Shown here in pieces: positions 11,717 through 23,374 of a DNA stretch of 64,000 nucleotides (position 1 is the first letter of the stretch; the number at the start of each line of letters is the position of its first letter). The position numbers were made by a program, and so were the translations under genes. The notes under the pieces were generated by a model. The model ran no database searches. It worked only from the letters and a program-made list of their open reading frames with translations, and was not told the origin of the DNA. This stretch comes from Cervus elaphus (lineage: Eukaryota; Chordata; Mammalia; Artiodactyla; Cervidae): assembly GCF_910594005.1 (NCBI RefSeq), contig NC_057815.1, positions 67,098,052 through 67,162,051 of the forward strand. Direction: 5' to 3'.

Positions 11717-11769
11717 GTGCTGTGTCTGAAGAATGACACCATTGTTAAGCAAGCCTTTTCCCTCTTGAG
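11717..11769 (+). CDS. MRPL48: MRPL48 coding exon 2 (residues 8-25)
   Basis: Encodes VLCLKNDTIVKQAFSLL plus the first two bases of an Arg codon. It follows a CTATAG acceptor and ends at a GTAAGG donor (11770). It is part of the presequence and lacks a cluster of acidic residues. The 19 bp that span the exon end and donor (11757-11775) are repeated 22 bp downstream at 11779-11797 with one mismatch, so a second GTAAGG donor lies in intron 2. Using it would put TAA directly after the split Arg codon. Confidence 0.93.
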
Positions 11770-11859
11770 GTAAGGATATTTCCCTCTTGGGGTAAGGTAA
11801 CAGTAATTAAATATAGCTAATATTTGTATCCCTCTAGGATGTTCACACAGCATTCTTCT

Positions 11860-12680
11860 TTCATCATCTCCCCTTACATGTTTCTTAAGCATCTCAAGCA
11901 TTAACTCCCCTGCCATCTTACTCCTTCTCCATTTCTTGGTAAATGACAACTCCAATTATCTAGTTGCACAGGACAGAATCTTTGGAGTCATTCTTGCTAC
12001 TGTTGTTTCTCTTACTCTACATCTAATTCCTGGACAAACCCCATCAGCCTTACTTGTGAAATGTGTCCTAATAACGCACGGCTATTGTAAGAACCACTTG
12101 ACTGGTAGTTTCTCTTCTCTCAGTTTCACTTCTTCCCATTCATTACTCACCAGGGTTAACTTTCCAAAACTTAAACCTGGTCACATCACTTTTGTGATTA
12201 AACTCTGCCAGGAGCTTCCCACTGCCCACACAGAGCAAAGACCAAGCTCCTTACCACCGGTTATGAGGTCTTCATAACCTGCTATAACCTGGTCCCTGGT
12301 TACCTCTTTTGCCCTGCCCGCTTCCCTGCTGCTGAAGTGCCACTCACACCCACCTGCTTGCTGTTCCCCAGATATACTACTTTCATATCTCTGCCTAGAA
12401 TGCTTTTTCTGTAAGGCTAAACAATTGAGAATAGCTCTTTGTTTTTAAAAACTCAGTTCAAATAGTTTCATCCCCTGGTGGAAATCATCACACCTTCCTG
12501 TATATTCCACTAAATCTTGTATGTGTTTTTGCTCTGTACCAGGACTATATTGTGGCTCACATCTGTTTACTCATCTCTCTACCAGCTAGACCATAGATAG
12601 AGATGTTTTACTTACTTTTGCATCTTCAGGACCTAAAACATTGTCTGACCTATAGTAAGTACTTAATAATATTTATGGAA
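11860..12680 (-). mobile_element. L2 remnant
   Basis: Reverse complement of L2 3' end: CTGCCTAGAATGCTTTTTCT, then the ACCTCAAGTATGC-type tail. It fills most of intron 2. Confidence 0.65.
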
Positions 12681-12812
12681 AGAAGAGAAGGATAGCATAA
12701 GAAAAAGTGTAGTATGGACATATCTATAATGAGGAGCATACAAGTTTTGGTAGCTGTGCAAATAAAATGTGCACATCTAACTGTACCAAACATGCTTTCT
12801 CCCTCTTTTTAG

Positions 12813-12850
12813 GTTCAGAACTTCAGGAGAGAATCCCATCTGTTCTGCAG
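12813..12850 (+). CDS. MRPL48: MRPL48 coding exon 3 (residues 25-38)
   Basis: A 38-nt exon with acceptor CTCTTTTTAG and donor GTAAGC. It completes Arg25, encodes FRTSGENPICSA and begins Gly38. The match to the family here (FRTSGE.PI.S) is clear. Intron 2 is only about 1.0 kb and is largely filled by an L2 remnant, the shortest spacing in the 5' half of the gene. Confidence 0.93.
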
Positions 12851-12999
12851 GTAAGCAGTTATTTCCTGATGTGGTCTAGTTGATTTAAGTGACCCTCTAG
12901 CACTAGTATAATTTTGTCTGAAAAGTTGCCAAATATATCTTAGGGAAGATTGGCTGGGACCAAGTCTTACCCCTCACATGGAATTGGACAATGGGCAAG

Positions 13000-13215
13000 A
13001 ACATAAATTCTGGGTTAAGAGCAAGAGTTCTGTAGTAGGTTTAGATTTCCAGCTCTACCACATACTGTTCTGTGACCTTTAACTACCTCTCTATGACTTG
13101 GTTTTCTCACTTTAAAAAATGAGGGGAATTTATAGTACAAACTACAGTGAATTATTTGAAGATTCAGTGAGGTAAAACATATAAAGTGCTCAAAAATGTT
13201 TAAAAAAAAACTATT
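13000..13215 (+). mobile_element. MIR
   Basis: TTCCAGCTCTACCACATACT, GGTTTTCTCACTTTAAAAAATG and a degraded 3' end. Confidence 0.75.
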
Positions 13216-13447
13216 TTTATTATTATTTTTGCTACTATTCCAGACCTTGTCTTTCATGTCCATTATCTACCAGGCTAAGGCTTTTTCTACAGGATTTTAT
13301 CCAAAATAAATCCACTCAATCTGGTTAACTCAATGAATTTCAATGTTTCAATCCTATTACTTGCCATTTTTACTTTATTATGTGACAGATTTCAAAGCAG
13401 CCATTAGATAATGACATCTGTTATATGACTAAAGAGTTACAGAAACA

Positions 13448-13572
13448 GGGAATTCCCTGGTGGTCCAGTGGTTAGGAATCTTCACTTCCACTGTAGGGAG
13501 CATGATTTGGATACCTAGCTGGGGAACTATATTAGATCCTACAAGCCACATGGTGTGGCCAAAACAAAGTAT
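13448..13572 (+). mobile_element. CHR-type SINE
   Basis: GGGAATTCCCTGGTGGTCCA start and a CCACATGGTGTGGCC end. Confidence 0.88.
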
Positions 13573-13869
13573 CAGAAATAAAAGGATGGGAGTAAGGAAT
13601 GGAACTAACATTTACTGAGTGCTTATTATGTGCCGTGCACGATATAAGTTTTACGTCTGTTAATTATTTCAGACAATGGCAGCAATGTGTAGAGAATCAC
13701 CACTTCCACCAGGCCTAAAGCCCAACCTTTCAAAATATGTGCTTCTTTTTATTTATTCATTCTCTTAACAAATATTTATTGGACTAGGCTGCATTTTAGA
13801 TGCTGGGGGTATAAAATTAAGATGATTTGGTCCTTGCCGTTTGAAAACTTACAGTGTTGTAAGAAATAA

Positions 13870-14400
13870 TTTTTTCCCCAAGAATGATATAATGAACACT
13901 TCTAGACCCATCACTGAAATTCAACTATGGTTAACATTTTGTCAGGTTCAGCTTTCTTGATCAGATGTTATGATGCTTCACCCGTAAATACTTAAGCATG
14001 CATTTCTAGAAACAAGGATATTCTTTCCATTCTATTTAAGAACCACAATAGCATTATCTCCTTGAAGAAAATTAATAATAATGCCTCAGTGTCATCTAAT
14101 ACTCTATCTACTTCCTTGGGTGTCCCCCAAAAGTCTTTTATGAGATTGTTTATAACCAAGAGCCCAAAGAAGGGTCATGCTTTGCATTTTGCTATAATGT
14201 CACCTTTAATATAGAACAGTTCTTTCACTATTTCATTTCTGCAACAGATGCTTTTTGATTAGGCTAGACTGTTTGACTTATAGAATGTCCTTGCTTTTTA
14301 ATTTGTCTGATTATTTCCTTGTGGTATTTTATGACATGTTCTTCTGTCCCCTTCCTGCAAACTGGAAGTTAGATCTAAAATTTTACTAGATTTAAATTAA
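13870..14400 (-). mobile_element. Old L1 remnant
   Basis: Resembles the L1M reverse complement with ATGAACACTTCTAGACCCAT and GCAAACTGGAAGTTAGATCT. Confidence 0.6.
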
Positions 14401-14536
14401 ATAGTTTTAGCAAGAAAACTTAATAATTGATGCTCTGAATTTTATACCATATCCTATCAGGAAAGGAAAAAAGAGCTAAGAAAATCTGATCATAAAAGCG
14501 AAAAGCATGCATTTTAAAGAATATGGAAAATAAATA

Positions 14537-14538
<2 letters not shown>

Positions 14539-14574
<36 letters not shown>
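14539..14574 (+). repeat. (AC)18 microsatellite
   Basis: Perfect dinucleotide run of 18 units in intron 3; likely length-polymorphic. Confidence 0.98.
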
Positions 14575-14576
<2 letters not shown>

Positions 14577-14599
14577 AGAAACTGAAGGAGATGAAGAAA

Positions 14600-14880
14600 A
14601 TAAAAATCACTTGTAATCCTATCCTATCCTCCAGAAATTATTGCTTAACATTTTGGTGTATATCCTACCAGATCTTTTTCCTGCTTTTTCTCTTTCTCTT
14701 TCTGTCTCTGTGTGTATATATGTATTTTTTTGTCTTGCAGTAATGGGAACAAATTATATATAACGCTTCATAATCTGCTTTTTTCCTCCACTTAATCTAT
14801 GGTGAATATGTTTCCACTATAATAAATAAATATTCTACATACTTGTTTTGAATATACTGCCTTAAATGGAACAATCTGTA
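14600..14880 (-). mobile_element. Old L1-like remnant
   Basis: Resembles late L1M 3' sequences (GCTTCATAATCTGCTTTTTT). Low confidence in the family. Confidence 0.4.
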
Positions 14881-14889
14881 GGGTAAGAA

Positions 14890-15520
14890 TCTGAGTCTGG
14901 TGTTTGAATATGTTAAGTTGGAGTGCTTATGAGGAAAATATACGAAGTAGTCCACTGGAGACACTGATCTTGAGCTCAAAATATAGGTCTGGGTTGAAAC
15001 TGAATTTGAAAGTCATCATACTGTTGATTTTTCTTGAGAATGAATTAGACTATCCAGGGAACACAAGTAGAGAAGAGGCCCAAGGATCAGGCCCTGGGGA
15101 ACTCCAACATTAAACAATTGGGTAGAGGGTGAAAGAGATGGCTAATGAGCTTGAAAAGGGAGGCCAACATGGTAGGAGAAAACCAGGATGGTATAGTTTC
15201 ATGGCAACCAAAATGATAGTGCTTTAAGAAGAAGAGGGTGGTTAACCAGTTTCAGCTGTGTGCTGCTGAGAGGGGCTTCCAAAAGATATAGACTAATCAA
15301 TATCCCTTGGTTTTAACAACATAGAAGTGACCTTAGGGAGAGTAGTATCTGTGTAGGTGTGGTAAGGTCAGTTGTGAAAATCAACTGCGTTGACAAGTGA
15401 ATGGGAATTCAGGAGTTACAGAAAGCTGTTACAGACAATATATTTAAGAAGTTTGTTTTTGAATGGAAGGAGAGAGAACTGGCAGGAGCTGGAGAGGGAT
15501 GTGGGGTTAAGGAAAGATTA
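14890..15520 (+). repeat. Ancient interspersed repeat, family not named
   Basis: Contains CCTGGGGAACTCCAACATT and other phrases that recur in an old mammalian repeat whose name I cannot give with confidence. A related block seems to lie at 19740-20170. Confidence 0.4.
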
Positions 15521-15537
15521 AAAAAATAATAATTTTA

Positions 15538-15885
15538 TATATATTTGTTTATTTATTTTTGGCTGCACTGGGTCTTTGTTGCTTTGTGTGGGCTTTCTCA
15601 TGTTTTAGCGAGTGGGGGCTACTCTTTGTTGTGGTGCATGGGCTTCTCGTTGCAGTGACTTCTCCTGTTGTGGAGCACAGGCTCTAGGTGCTTGGGCCTC
15701 AGTAGTTGCAGCCTGCGGGATTAGTAGTTGTGGCTTGAGGGCCCTACAGTGGGGCTCAGTAGTTGTATTTCAGGGGCTTAATTGCTCCACAGTATGTGGA
15801 ATCTTCCCGTACCAGGGACAGAACCCATGTCTCCTGCATCCACGGGTGAATTCTTATACACTGCCCACCAGGGAGGTCTGGAAGG
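15538..15885 (-). mobile_element. Long CHR-type SINE
   Basis: TTGGCTGCACTGGGTCTTTG tail region at the left and the tRNA-like head (ACCAGGGAGGTC) at the right. Confidence 0.85.
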
Positions 15886-16010
15886 ATTTTTTTTTTAAAT
15901 GGTTATGTTTCTCTTAATGACACTTAATTCTGAAAGATATAAAAAATTATAGAAAAGTGAAAAGGTAATATGTCAGTGAGCCCAGATTTGGCAGTTATTC
16001 ACATTTTGTT

Positions 16011-16222
16011 TGTGGGCTTTCCTGGTGGCTCAGATGGTAAAGAATCTGGCTTCAATGCCGGAGACCTGGGTTCGATCCCTAGGTTGGGAAGATTCCCTGG
16101 AATAGGGCATGGCAACCCACTCCAGTGTTCTTGCCTGGAGAATCCCCATGGACAGAGGAGCCTGGCAGGCTACAGTCCATGGGGTCGCAAAGAGTCAGAT
16201 ATGACTAAGCGACTAAGCACTG
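16011..16222 (+). mobile_element. Bov-tA SINE with clean target duplication
   Basis: Full-length copy bounded by perfect 11-bp repeats CACATTTTGTT at 16000-16010 and 16223-16233. Confidence 0.96.
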
Positions 16223-16254
16223 CACATTTTGTTAGACTTTCATTGTTTTAATTT

Positions 16255-17560
16255 TTCTTGTATATTAAAAAATAAGGATTATGTTCAAGACCTGTCTGTC
16301 CCCTAGTCTTGGACTCATCCCTTATCCCATAACCAGATAATAAGTTCATTTTGAACTGCTATGTATTCTGAGGAAGGTTTTAAAAATAAATTAAAATTAT
16401 CAACTGTTGAAAATTATAAAAGCATGCAGATGTTAAAAATAAATAGAAATTGTACAAAAGGATATATGATGAAAGGTTTTCTTTCCAGGTTTTACACCTC
16501 AGTGGTATGCGTTGATGGCAGTTTCTTGTATATTTTTCAGGAAAGTTTTATGGTATATGAACATATATGTTACGTGTGTATATTACTATATCTTAATGCT
16601 GGCTATTTAGGTTGTTTTCAGTTTGTTACTTCAAAAATGCTGCAGCAACCATTTTTATACATCTTTGTAAAGTTGTTCCTGTACATTTGTAAGATAAATT
16701 CCTGGAATTGAAATTGCTGAGTCAATGAGTTGTGAGTTGAAAATTTTGGTAAGTATTGTCAGATTGCCCTTCAGAGAAGTCGTGTTAATTTACATTTCTA
16801 TTTTCTGGCCCAAAACTGGGTTTTCTAAAACATCTTACTTTTTTGCTGGTGAAAATTATGTCTGATTTTAATTTGCATTTCTTGAGAAAGTTTGTCTTTT
16901 TTTTTTTTTTTTTTTGCCATTTGCATTTCTTTTCTTGTGAACTGCTTGTTTATAATTTTTGCCCATTTTTCTTTTTAATTGTATGCTTTTTCATTTTTGA
17001 TCTGTAAGAACTTTTATATAGTTTTCATATAGTAAGAAAATAAGCATTTTCCTATCATAAATGCTTTCTGTTATTTCTAGTCATTTATCCCTTGACTTTT
17101 GTTTTTTTGCTTTTTGCTGAATTGAAGTTTAAAATTTTTATGTAGCTTAGTTCATTAATCTTTGATTTCTAGATTTTGCTTCATGCTTAGAAAGATCTCT
17201 ACTCCCTCCTCAAGATTATTTTTAAAAATCCTTCATTTATCTCCTGTTTTTCTTTTTTTTAACATGTGGTCCATCTGGAATTAGAAATGGGTGTGGATGC
17301 AGTTTTTTCCCCCTGCAAATGGGCAGCCAGTTATTTTAACCTTTATTGAAACATCCAACATTTTCCCCATACATTTGAGGATGTTACCTTATCATATACT
17401 AAGTTTCCATATAGATGTAGAACCTACTGTATTTTAACTTTGTGTTGTTTCATAGATCTATCTGTATATTTGATAGCAGTACCAAGTTGTTTTAATACTA
17501 TTGGTTACTATAGTTTTGTGATATATTTTAGTATCTGATAGCTACCTAATTCTGAGGTAA
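16255..17560 (-). mobile_element. Old L1 remnants
   Basis: Reverse complement of L1 3' regions (TTATAATTTTTGCCCATTTT; ACCAAGTTGTTTTAATACTA). A long T run at 16897-16916 interrupts it. Confidence 0.6.
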
Positions 17561-17864
17561 CGTTTTGTTTTATTCTTGATTTTAAAGCTAGATCAAATGG
17601 GGACATGTTAAATGTTATTGAAAAAAGTTCAATAGAAAAAAAGATCCTTTTGAAAAGAAAGATGGACAATAGCAGTTTACTTAGCTTGCTATTTGGAGAA
17701 ATTTTAAGTTGTCTCCAAAATTTTGAAATGTAAACAGGTATGATAAACATGCTTGCACATTTGTATTTGTTCTCATTGTGTGATTATTTACATAGGATAT
17801 ATATTTCTAAAAGTCTAATCATTGGGCCAAAGGAAATGCACATTTTTAGGTTTGGTGCTTTTTT
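17560..17864. other. MRPL48 intron 3, AT-rich, no clear feature
   Basis: Probably degraded L1; no coding signal. Confidence 0.4.
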
Positions 17865-17978
17865 TTTTTTTTTGGTTGCACTTGGAATCTTAATTCCCCC
17901 ACAACCAAGGATCCAATCTGAGCCCCTTGCATTGGAAGCTTGGAGTCTTAACCACTAGACTGCCAGGGAAGTCCTTGA
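17865..17978 (-). mobile_element. CHR-type SINE
   Basis: TTTGGTTGCACTTGGAATCT through CTGCCAGGGAAGTCC, with the poly(T) tail at the left. Confidence 0.88.
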
Positions 17979-17979
17979 A

Positions 17980-18260
17980 AATGCATGTTTTTACAGCTAC
18001 TGATGTGTATTACCAAATTGCTCTTCAGAAAGATTGAACCATTTTGTAGGTTTCTTTTGTATTTTAGAATCCCTGTTTATATACTCATCAATATTGAGTG
18101 TTGTTTTTTACGTTTACTGATATTAATAAGTTTAAAAATGCCATCCCTTTTATTTGTAATTTGCATGTCTTTGATTACTAGTTGGTTGAACATATTTTCA
18201 AATATTTACAAACATTATTTTCAAGGCCATTGATCCTTTCCTTTGCCCATTTCAATTGCG
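17980..18260 (-). mobile_element. L1 remnant
   Basis: ACCAAATTGCTCTTCAGAAAG and TTTGCCCATTTC pieces in L1 order. Confidence 0.5.
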
Positions 18261-19320
18261 GAATCTCAGTGCCTAGAAGACTCCCAGGTCCAGGGTAACT
18301 TACCTTGCATGCCAAGGTAATTCTCTTTGAAAGGACATAGCTTTGTTGTCATTTTTCATGGGTCCTTGACATTTTTATAAAGTCAGACATTTTAAAATTG
18401 AATTATAATGGTGTTCAGAAAAAATGAGGAGGAAGCAGTGTCCTTTTCTTACCTTTACCCATCATACTTCGTGGGTCCTGGCTACCATCCCAGCTGCTCT
18501 CTCTAAGGGAAAAGCCTGATTGTAGTGACCATCTTTTTTTTTTTTTTCTTTTAACTGATTTAAATGTACACGGAGAGGTAAATATATAAGGAGGTTAAAT
18601 GAAGGGAACTCAGACTCCTCTTATTATAGCATGAGCAGAAAGGTGGAGTCAGCAAAGCATGGTACATGCAAGTCCAAGTAGTTCAGTGTAATTAAAAAGC
18701 TGAAAGAAGTTTGAAAGAGATTTTTTAAAAAGTGGGTAGCTGCCAGAGCCAAATCATTGCAGATTGCCTTGTTAAAATATCTCTAGAATTTCAAAACAAG
18801 CAAACAAAAGCACCCCAACATTTACTGAACACACACTATTTGCCAGATGCTGGGGGTTGTATCTGCCCTTCAGGGACTTGTGGTCTATTGAATGGAAAAA
18901 ATATCCTGTAATTATATTCTTGGCTGGGGTTACCCCAGTTTTTCCCTCTTTCTCTTCTGCATAGCCCTGCTCTAAATGCTTGTTCCAATCTTGAAGGAGA
19001 AATAATGAAAATGAAGTTGTTTATCCTCATCCTGGATTGATGAGTTTAGTTCCCAGTTTAGTAAACAAGGACATTGAAGGACAGTTGACGCTGGCATATA
19101 TAAAGGGAAGGGACATGTTGTGGGAAAACTCAATGCATGATTACATTCTATAATTGTACCAATTGAAAGATTTTCAAAGCCTCCTTTTGAAGTCCTGGGG
19201 TTTTGTGTCTTCTTCAATGAAAAGAGTTGCCTTTTCTCTCAGGAGGCAGCAGTGTTAATATGACAGCAGGAAACCAGCTTAATGACACAAGCAGGGGGAA
19301 AAAACTCAGTTGAACTTAAT
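18260..19320. other. MRPL48 intron 3, mostly unique sequence
   Basis: No recognisable repeat of good quality apart from a T run at 18535-18550. Short frames have no family resemblance. Confidence 0.5.
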
Positions 19321-19349
19321 GGAAATCAGAGGCTTTCAAAGTTGTACAT

Positions 19350-19490
19350 TTTATAATTAAAACAACTGGCTAATTAAGCAGTTTAACCATTGGTAATTTG
19401 ACCAAAACCGTTCATTTAAGAGAGAAGATGGTTAATTTAACAGTAGTTTGAACTAACTTCTTAATTAACCAGCTGCTCTAATTATAGGAA
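19350..19490. promoter_or_regulatory. Candidate regulatory element: TAATTA cluster
   Basis: Four TAATTA hexamers (19354-19359, 19371-19376, 19462-19467, 19479-19484) and one CAGCTG E-box (19470-19475) within about 130 bp of non-repeat-looking sequence. This resembles homeodomain plus bHLH site clusters in conserved enhancers, but AT-rich chance clustering is possible. Confidence 0.3.
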
Positions 19491-19739
19491 TTGCCCCAGA
19501 CTAAATTTGAAAATGCCTCCTTGCCAAGGAGTTCCAGTAGATGAGAAGCTGAGGCAAGCATTTGTGGTATTTTCACCTAAGATGTGTTATCATCTCAAAG
19601 ATCACTTTTGGTTCTGTTATTTAAAACCAGTGGTGGGTGATCACCTGGGTTGTAGTTTTTAATTTACACCAAATATTTTACTATACAATGGAGGCATGGG
19701 AGAGCTGTAACCACAAGTAAACTCTTGATGACGTTTGTA

Positions 19740-20170
19740 TGTTTAGGGAAGCACAGAGACAATGACATTTAAGCTGGCCTTGGAGGTGATGAAGGATATC
19801 ACCAGAGAGGTGCAGTGCTGGCACGGGGGACAGCCTGGCACAGAGCAGAGGCAGGAGAACTTCATGTTTTATACAGAATGCCAAGTGTAGCTCTGTGGCT
19901 GAGAAGCAAAGTGTTAAAGGCCTGGAGGATGGAGAGTGAGGACATGAAGTGGTTGGAACTAAATTACAAATTAAGGTTCTTAAAAGCTTGCCTAAGGAGT
20001 ACGAACTTCAGACAGTGGAAAATCATCAAACATTTTGAAATACAGCAAAGACTTTTTAAAAAATTGTGTGTGTGCAATGGATAAATGGTTGAATTAATGA
20101 AGGAAAATAACATGATTCGGTTTGTGTTTTAGAAGGATTCATTTGTCAGCTTTAGAGGGTGGAATAAAGA
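19740..20170 (+). repeat. Ancient interspersed repeat, family not named
   Basis: Phrases such as ATGACATTTAAGCTGGCCTT and CATGATTCGGTTTGTGTTTT recall the same old mammalian repeat as at 14890-15520, from a different segment. Confidence 0.4.
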
Positions 20171-20219
20171 TGGGGGTGTGGATACAAGAAGACTAACAAC
20201 AACTCAGCCAAGGCCACTA

Positions 20220-21415
20220 CTTGAATCTTTGCTTGAACTTCCGTTCACACTCGCCTTCCCCCAACAACAACCAAACTGATCTTTTAAAAACACATTAGGC
20301 ATATAATTTCTCTGATGTTCAGCATGAAATCCAAACCCTTAACAAGGCCCTAATCTCTGGTGCATGCAGTCCCTCTTGCTTTGCTTCAGCCACATGGACA
20401 GCCTTTTTAATTCCTTGAATATGCCAATCAGTGTCACCTACTGAGGGCTTTGCACATGCTATTCCTTCTGCCTGGAACATTCACTCTATCTTTTACCTAA
20501 TAAACTCCATATCTATCTTTTGGGTCTCAATTTATTATTTTATTTTTTTGAGTAGATAATGCATGTACACGAAAAAAATTTTTTAAAGAATCAAGAGTAT
20601 AAAGTCAGCAGTAAATCTCTCTCTCCTGCCTTCTAGCCACTTCTCCCTGGGGATAGCCACTATTATTATTTTCCTCTGACATCTAGTTTCAGTTCACAGG
20701 TCATTCTATTTTAGAGAGGCCTTTCCTGATATTTCAGTCTAAAATAGATCCACCGATTGAATTGCCATAGCTCTTTTTATCATTCTTCACAATTTGTAAT
20801 TTCATATTTTTTTGGTGACTATTCCCTCCTCCTACTAGACTATAAGCTCCACAAGCAGGGTTTTGTTGGTCATGTCCCCTGTTATATCTCCACCTCTTTG
20901 CACAGTGTCTGGTACATCATAAGTACTGAATAATTAAGCTGTTCCTAAGTTTTACCTGTTTCTGTAAGCGCGTCTCTTGCCGCCTTTCTCCTCATACTCT
21001 ACCTTGAAATTCTCTCTCTGGCTCTTCCTCTCCCCATGCTGTGTTCTTGCCTCACTAACTCCAAGCCACCTGTCAGGTTTTACTTAAAAGTCTCCTGCTC
21101 TAAGAATCGTTTCCTGACACCACGAGTCCAGTCCTAATGCCTATCCCATGTATATGGCTCTTATCATAGAGAGCCCTTTTCACCCAGCGTTGATATTAGT
21201 CTCGCCAACAGATCATAGGTTCTGTATTGCAGGGGCTTTGTGTTTGTCCATTGTTAGAGCTCCAGCATCTAGGGCGGTACCAACCAGGCCTTCCATGGAT
21301 ATTGGGTGGTTTGTACACTGCATAACTCTTGGTATGTGCAAGTCACATGGTTGAGAGGGTACAATTGTTGCTGGCTACTCTGTTGGGTAGTAATAAATAT
21401 TTGTTGAATGAATAA
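20220..21415 (-). mobile_element. Two L2 3'-end remnants
   Basis: Two successive reverse-complement L2 ends, the first near 20220-20935 (TTCTGCCTGGAACATTCACT), the second 20940-21415 (ending AATAAATATTTGTTGAATGA). Confidence 0.7.
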
Positions 21416-21419
21416 ACAT

Positions 21420-22078
21420 ACTTTGGGGAGTTCAGTACTTTTTAGAAGGTCATGTATTAAAGTCATAATAAAATCTTGGTGGATAGATTCATTTTCAAAG
21501 CTGTGGTCTGAGCATGATTGTGTACCCATCAAGGAGTTTTGCATATTAGCTCTTTGGGTGGTACCCTCGGTTGCAGAGTCTGGAACCCAAAGGCTCAGAG
21601 GGTCAGTTGGAACCATGACCAAAAGATACCTCAGTTATTTGGAAATCTCTGCCAAACATACTTCCTTCTTCCTTGCATGGTAAACTCTTACTCCTCTTTT
21701 AAGAATGCAGCTGTTACTTCTCTGAACCCTTCCCCTGTACCCTCCTTCACCCCCTCGCCCCCACCTTATGCCCCAGACAGAGTTAGTTGTTCTTTCATCT
21801 AGGTTCCTTGCTTTTATCTCCATTAAAGTATTTTGTACACCATAAGGTAGTTATCTGCTTTCCCATTATCCTTCGCCAGTATGTACTGAGTGTCTCGAGG
21901 GAAAGTAGCATATTATAGTCATCTTTGTAACTGTCCCAGTATCTATACAGTTGTTGGCATGTAACTGTAAATGCAGACTGATGCATATCATGGAAGGGAT
22001 CCATGATATCCAAGGGTTGTCTTGATGAAATATTGTGGATTGTGAATTCAAGGAAAGTTTCTGAAGCAATGACTTTCT
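21420..22078. other. MRPL48 intron 3, no clear feature
   Basis: Includes a possible L2-like piece near 21600-21980; no gene found. Confidence 0.4.
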
Positions 22079-22079
22079 T

Positions 22080-22745
22080 TTTTTTAATTTTTATTGGAGT
22101 ATTATTGATTTACAATGTTGTGTTAGTTTCAGATGTACAGCAAGTTGAATCAGTTATATATGCACATATATCCACTCCTTTTTAGATTCTTTTCCCATAC
22201 TGAGTAGAGTTCCCTGTGCTATATAGTAGGTCCTTTTTAGTTATCTATATTATATATAGTAGTGTGTGTATGTCAATCCCAGTCTGACAGTTTCTCTCTC
22301 CTCACTCTTGCCTCCTAGTAACCATAAGTTTTTCTACATCTGTAAGTCTATTTCTGTTTTGTAGATAAGTTTATTTGTACTTTTTTTTTTAGATTCCACA
22401 TATAAGTGATATATATTTGTTTTTCTCTTTCTTTCTTTCACTCAGTATGACAATCTCTTTGGTCCACTATTGCTGCAAATGGCATTATTTCATTCTTTTT
22501 ATGGCTCAGTAATCCACTGTATATATGTACCACATGTTCTTTATCCATTCCTCTGTTGATGGGCAGTTTAGTTTCCTTCCATGTCCTAGCTATTGTAAAT
22601 AGTGCTGCAATGAATATTGGGGTCCATGTATCCTTTCAACCATGTTTTTCTCCAGATGTGTGCACAGGAGTGGGATTGCTGGATCATATGGTAGCTCTAT
22701 TTTTAGTTTTTGAAGGAACCTCCATACAGTTCTCCATAGTTGAAG
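22080..22745 (-). mobile_element. L1 3' end, better preserved
   Basis: Reverse complement of the L1 3' UTR and end of ORF2 (ATTGATTTACAATGTTGTGT; GTAAATAGTGCTGCAATGAA). Confidence 0.85.
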
Positions 22746-23095
22746 CCATGAATCTTGATTGGCCTGACACAGAGCAGACTACTTGGAAGCACACTTTAGA
22801 AAAGAGAAACTTAAGAAATATTTTACTAGATGTCATTAAACTTTTCCACACGATTTTGTATTTAGCACCCCACAAAGTGGTGGCTTTGGGGAGATGAGGG
22901 TAGGACCACAGGAACTAGGGGGAAAGAGAGCAGAACCTAGGACCAGTACTTTTCCGGAATGTGGGGAGTGAGCAAGAGAGATACACAGACATAACACAGC
23001 TGGTTCCAGTGAAGGGTAAAATAAGGAACTGATATCAGATATGGGAATGATCAAGTCTAGCTAGATTTTGTATTCTAGAAATTCAGATGTTATAA
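22746..23095. other. MRPL48 intron 3, unique sequence
   Basis: No repeat or coding signal recognised. Confidence 0.45.
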
Positions 23096-23190
23096 CACAT
23101 CTGAGCACAGGCTGTTTAGTGAGATAGACCTGGGTTTAAATTGCACTTCTGCCTTTTACTTGCAGATGACCTTGGCCAATTCTTGTTTTT
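23096..23190 (+). mobile_element. MIR fragment
   Basis: CCTGGGTTTAAATTGCACTTC and TGACCTTGGCCAATTC, the tRNA-proximal half of MIR. Confidence 0.6.
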
Positions 23191-23372
23191 TAAAATATAT
23201 TATTATTATTTTATTATTATATTAATTGACTATTATTTTTAATTTTATTATTCATTTATTATGGCTGCAGCATGGCATGCAGGATCTTAGTTCCCCAACC
23301 TGGAATCAAACCTATGCCCACTGCAGTGGAAGCACAGGGTCTTAACCACTGGATCACCTTGGCATTCCCTCC
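23191..23372 (-). mobile_element. CHR-type SINE with AT-rich tail
   Basis: TATGGCTGCAGCATGGCATG through the head near 23369; an ATT-repeat tail lies at 23195-23260. Confidence 0.8.
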
Positions 23373-23374
23373 AG

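Noticed and set aside
16860..16935. Another tail-only insertion at the long T run
   Set aside because: TTTGCATTTCTT occurs on both sides, but both copies can be native L1 sequence at different positions and do not border the T run directly.
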